This document shows, one piece after another, positions 26,841-30,000 of a stretch of 30,000 bases of DNA. Position 1 is the stretch's first letter. Each line of letters starts with the position of its first letter. The notes under the pieces were generated by a model. The model searched no databases. It was given only the letters and a program-made list of their open reading frames with translations, and was not told the origin of the DNA. Source of the DNA: Prorocentrum cordatum. Taxonomy: Eukaryota; Sar; Dinophyceae; Prorocentrales; Prorocentraceae. Position numbers and translations under genes: made by a program. Location of the stretch: the NCBI GenBank assembly GCA_963575745.1, contig CAUYUJ010018316.1:454494-484493 (forward strand). The letters run 5' to 3'.

Positions 26841-27402
26841 TACAAAGAATACTTGTTGTCGACCCCCCTTCCCGAACACCATGACACGGTTCTGATTGAA
26901 GTGCTTCCCCCGGGACCCGCACACAGCTTTCTACAGGGTAGAGCGCAATCTCACCAAAGTATCCCCTGGCTCCCGCTTTACAATAACAGCGGCTCTCGCC
27001 GGATACTTCCTCACAGTGTATTCCCACATCGCGCTCTCGCGCGGGAGTTCCTCGGCAAGATATGCAGAAATCTCGTTCTCGTGTGCGACTTCCTTACAGT
27101 GTATTCAGACGCCGCGCCTTCGACACCCAAGAATCACGCTCTCGCGCTGGCCCTTCCCACGTTTACTTCGGAATCGCGCCATCGATCTAGCTCTCCTCGT
27201 CATTCACGCCGAACGCGCGCTTCAGCAACCCGCCTGCTCGACCTGGCCGCCTGGGCCCTTCTTCCCGACCCGCCTATTAGGGTCTATCCGCCCTATCTGC
27301 CCGTCTGGTTCTGCCACGCCATTTCTGCGCCTAGCCCCCCTCCTGCTACGCTCTCTCTCTCTCTCTCTCTCTTTCTCTGGTGTTCCATCCTCTCTTCCGC
27401 TG
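26841..27402 (+). repeat. Tandem unit, copy 2, left part (split by LINE)
   Basis: Follows copy 1 directly and aligns with it until CCATCCTCTCTTCCGCTG (27385-27402), where the LINE remnant begins. The unit resumes at 29826. A (CT)n run lies at 27351-27372. Confidence 0.78.
27385..27402. repeat. 18-bp target duplication of the LINE, left
   Basis: CCATCCTCTCTTCCGCTG, identical to 29808-29825. Confidence 0.82.
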
Positions 27403-29807
27403 CATCGAGTCTGGCCGCTGAGAAAAACATCGCCTCGGCTGGCCGCTCGATCGGTTTAAGCATCAGAAGCACATGCGAAATCTCGGCCACGACCTGTACG
27501 GGCATCGAGTCCTTAGGGTAACGGAAGCTCGTAGGAGAAGGCAGCTGGAATTACGTAGGCACAGACTCACGGCCTTGCGTCGATCGGCGGGCGGTGAGAA
27601 GGTGGCGGGGCTCTGGAGGACGGGACTGATGCCATCTGGCAGCCACGGCGCTGCGGTCTCAGGTGTCACCGACGCCACTCTTCGTTCGCTCCGATCGCTT
27701 GCAACATCTTCGTTAGGTGCCAAAGGCCGTGATCATGTGACGCCTTACTTGTGCACACATCGAGACAGGTTTTACGATCCAGTGTTTGACGCGACGGTGC
27801 CACGCGTGTTTAGATATTGTTGCTGGGTCTGGGAAGGACGTTCGCGTGATTCTGACATGCGCTGCGCATGGGAGCACGCTTCGCAGGCCCTCAGCTCCAC
27901 CCCCCACTGGTCGAAGGTCAGGGGACCCATGGGAGCTGTGATGATCTCCTTGCAGCGAGTGGGCTGGGAGCTTGTCGGGCCGCATCACATTAGGACGGAC
28001 CAGCAGCAGGTGCTCTCATTTCTGTGCACGTCCCCTGCAGACGTGCGAGTGCTGCTGCGGGAAGGCATCAGTAGAGCCCAGGGGATTCAGCTTGTGTCTA
28101 GCCCCCCCGAGGCCCACGGGCACGAGGTTGTCTAGGTTCGAGCTCTTCGGTTGGGCTTCCAGAGGCTCCAGGGCGCCCGCAGGACCTGCCTTAGGGCTCT
28201 CTGGTCTGGAGCCATGTGGCCACCCGCGCGTAAGTTCCAGCACGGATACGCTCCCAGTAGCGAGTGCGATTTTTGTGAGCACCAGCAGGGAACTTCCGGC
28301 CATCAGCTTTACGAATGCGAAGGGCTCTGGGCTGCGAGCGACGACTCCGATGAGAGCCCTGTGATGCCCGACGATTATTTTGAGCACCGTAAACGGCTGA
28401 GAGAGCAACCGTACGGGATCCCTCCCGACTTCGACAATCCTGAGTTGGTTTACGGTTTGCCCTCTCTCCCTGTCGTGATCCCTACTGCCGCCACTCATGC
28501 GAAGGGTTTTTTCCTGGGGTGCGACTGCCGCGCCTTGGGGATTTCGGTTGTACACGGACGGGAGTGGCCTGGCGTCGGGAACCCCAGAGGCCACGCGCTG
28601 TGGCTGGTCGGTCGTGGCCCTTTCCCCTGGGGTATGGCCCGTGCGGGCTGATGTTGGGCCCCTGGCGGGGCCTATCCAGACGGTCCCGCGGGCCGAACGC
28701 CAGGCTATCCTCCACGCTCTGAAGGTCGGGCCATGGGGCCTTGAAATTGTGTCTGATCATTTGTCCGCGGTCAAGGAAGGTGTGTCCTGGGACCCTGGAT
28801 TGGCTGCCGGCGCGGCCAGGCACGCCTCGATTTGGCGGCAAGTTTTTGAGCTGTGCAGGGCCAGGCCTAAGAGGCCTGATTTCCGCTGGACCCCTGCGCA
28901 CCTGGATTTGGAGAAGATACTTGAGGGCCAAGCGTCTTCCTGGGAATCGCTCGGCATGAGGGTCGTCGATTGTATCGGAAACGCTTGGGCCGACTTCTTT
29001 GCGCGGCTCGTAGCAGCTGAGCACCAAGTGCCAGTCTTTGTCACAGCGCAGTTGCGCGAGAGGCTCAAGGAGTGCTATCGTACGTTTGATGTCATGTCGC
29101 GCGCTGCGCAGCATGCCGCTGCCTCGGCTCCTGAGCCGCCAGCGCCTGTGCGAGTGCGTGGGGATGGCATCCCCAAGCTCGTTTTGCTTTCACACGATCT
29201 GGAGGTGGTGGACGGGGCTACGGGGGCGTGAGGTGCACGTGGTGTCACTGTTCGGCGCGGACCGCCTTGAGCAGGAAGAAGCTCGAGCAGCCTGGTGCAA
29301 GTTGCACTCCCACCACCCTCCACCTCTACCTCTCCTCTGTGCGTGCCTGGCGGCGTCCTGCCTAGGGCGCGAAGCGCTGCCGCCCAGGACGCCCTCAGGA
29401 CTCTGGGGCTCGAGGCCTCCGCTGATGGCCCGATGGAGCCACCAGATACCTTTGTCTTTGAGGGCCATGTCGTACAAGCTTCTGGCCGCTACTTGCTCTG
29501 CCGCCGATGTGCGGCACACTTCCTAATTGAAGCGCCGATCTGGCGCAAGCTCCTCGCCCCGTGTGCGGGCGTGGCGTCCTCGGGCCAAGATTGGTTCAGG
29601 GACGAGGTGCTGGCTGGTCGTGAGCCGCGCTCACCGCCCAATCAGGAGTAGCGCCGACGCGTTGCGTAGGCGCCGCCTCGGACTGGGTGTTGGCGTAGCT
29701 CGGTGCGCATGTGTGCGCCTTTTTACAACGGAGGCACGGCCTCCTTCCAGGCCTGCACGGCTAGCTTCCGTCCCGTCGGATGCTAGACCTTGGCTGTCCC
29801 ATGTCCC
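27403..29807 (+). pseudogene. 5'-truncated LINE retrotransposon, decayed (linker, zinc motif, RNase H)
   Basis: A 2405-bp insertion flanked by 18-bp direct repeats and lacking the endonuclease and reverse transcriptase. 27422-28135 encodes a linker of the type that follows reverse transcriptase in dinoflagellate LINEs (MRNLGHDLYGH, then RRRRQ, then GAAVSGVTDATLRSLRSLA). It stops at an in-frame TAG (28133), and the same frame resumes with a zinc-binding motif, C-x2-C-x8-H-x4-C (codons at 28265, 28274, 28301, 28316). One frame later lies a type I RNase H: YTDGSG (D at 28557), E at 28695, D at 28755, WTPAH (H at 28899) and GNAWAD (D at 28992). A TGA at 29229 and further frame changes follow. A C-terminal CRRC motif (29499-29510) precedes the final TAG at 29649. 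Stops and frameshifts make it a pseudogene. The 3' tail (29652-29807) has no poly(A). Confidence 0.85.
28497..29231 (+). pseudogene. RNase H domain fragment of the LINE
   Basis: The longest intact frame of the remnant (about 244 codons). Its reading frame is +1 relative to the upstream linker and zinc-motif frame. The switch must lie near 28540, where the upstream frame loses sense and LYTDGSG begins. All five RNase H catalytic or conserved positions (D, E, D, H, D) are present. The domain therefore decayed little, and the lesions lie outside it. Confidence 0.85.
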
Positions 29808-29825
29808 CCATCCTCTCTTCCGCTG
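29808..29825. repeat. 18-bp target duplication of the LINE, right
   Basis: CCATCCTCTCTTCCGCTG, identical to 27385-27402. Confidence 0.82.
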
Positions 29826-30000
29826 TAGTGGCTGCATGAAGTACACGGTGCAGGAAAGCAATATAAACACCAAAGTGTTTACGATCGAAGACGAGAGGGG
29901 CGAATATAGAGATCTGGGATATACGGCGTTGAATGGCACGCGAGCAGATCAGAGCGAGCAGCTTAAGATGATTGTTGTGGTGCTCGTCCTTGTTATGTTT
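29826..30000 (+). repeat. Tandem unit, copy 2, right part
   Basis: Resumes the ~745-bp unit: TAG..GGCTGCA, TACGATCGAAGACGA, GGATATACG, GTTGAATGGCACGCGAGCAG and GATCAGA.CGA match 26651-26800 of copy 1. The window ends within the unit. Confidence 0.8.

Overview
The window looks like repeat-dominated nuclear DNA of a dinoflagellate or a similar protist. The reasons are high GC with long purine or pyrimidine tracts, no bacterial gene organisation, a Ty1/copia element whose pol begins with a cytosine-methyltransferase-like domain (a combination I know from dinoflagellates), and a LINE remnant of a type common in those genomes. The lineage is an inference. No rRNA, tRNA, CRISPR or clear host gene was found.

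Layout. 1-590: GC-rich satellite and short minisatellites. 600-3250: anonymous sequence with a GGA tract and one copy of a dispersed repeat. 3262-10596: a MITE split by a 7.2-kb LTR retrotransposon (3374-10541). 10.76-11.15 kb: a CCT tract and a 35-bp minisatellite. 11.15-12.4 kb: unique or dispersed repeat sequence. 12.4-14.0 kb: higher-order CCCAAGAGGC array. 14296-14888: two more MITEs of the same family. 14.9-17.9 kb: anonymous. 18.0-20.4 kb: purine/pyrimidine-asymmetric low-complexity DNA. 20.6-21.47 kb: 10-bp AATGCAAAGC-type array. 21767-21957: a second MITE-like inverted repeat. 21971-23198: a fold-back structure rich in G and C runs. 23.2-25.2 kb: anonymous GC-rich DNA and a TCC tract. 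25221-25381: a fourth MITE of the first family. 26.1-30 kb: a tandemly duplicated unit of about 745 bp, whose second copy is split by a 5'-truncated LINE pseudogene with an 18-bp target-site duplication.

The one intact genetic system is the copia element. It has LTRs of 139 bp that are identical by eye and a CATAT target-site duplication. It carries three open frames: Gag-protease, then Pol (methyltransferase-like domain, zinc-binding pre-integrase, DD35E integrase, reverse transcriptase, RNase H), then an unrecognised 217-residue ORF3 overlapping the 3' end of the Pol frame. Identical LTRs imply a recent insertion, so the arrangement is probably native rather than decayed. Gag and protease would build and mature the particle and Pol would copy and integrate the element. 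What the methyltransferase-like domain and ORF3 do is unknown.

The copia insertion lies inside a MITE whose 8-bp target duplication survives on both sides 7.3 kb apart, and another MITE copy (25221-25381) gives the matching unoccupied site. All repeat comparisons were made by eye.
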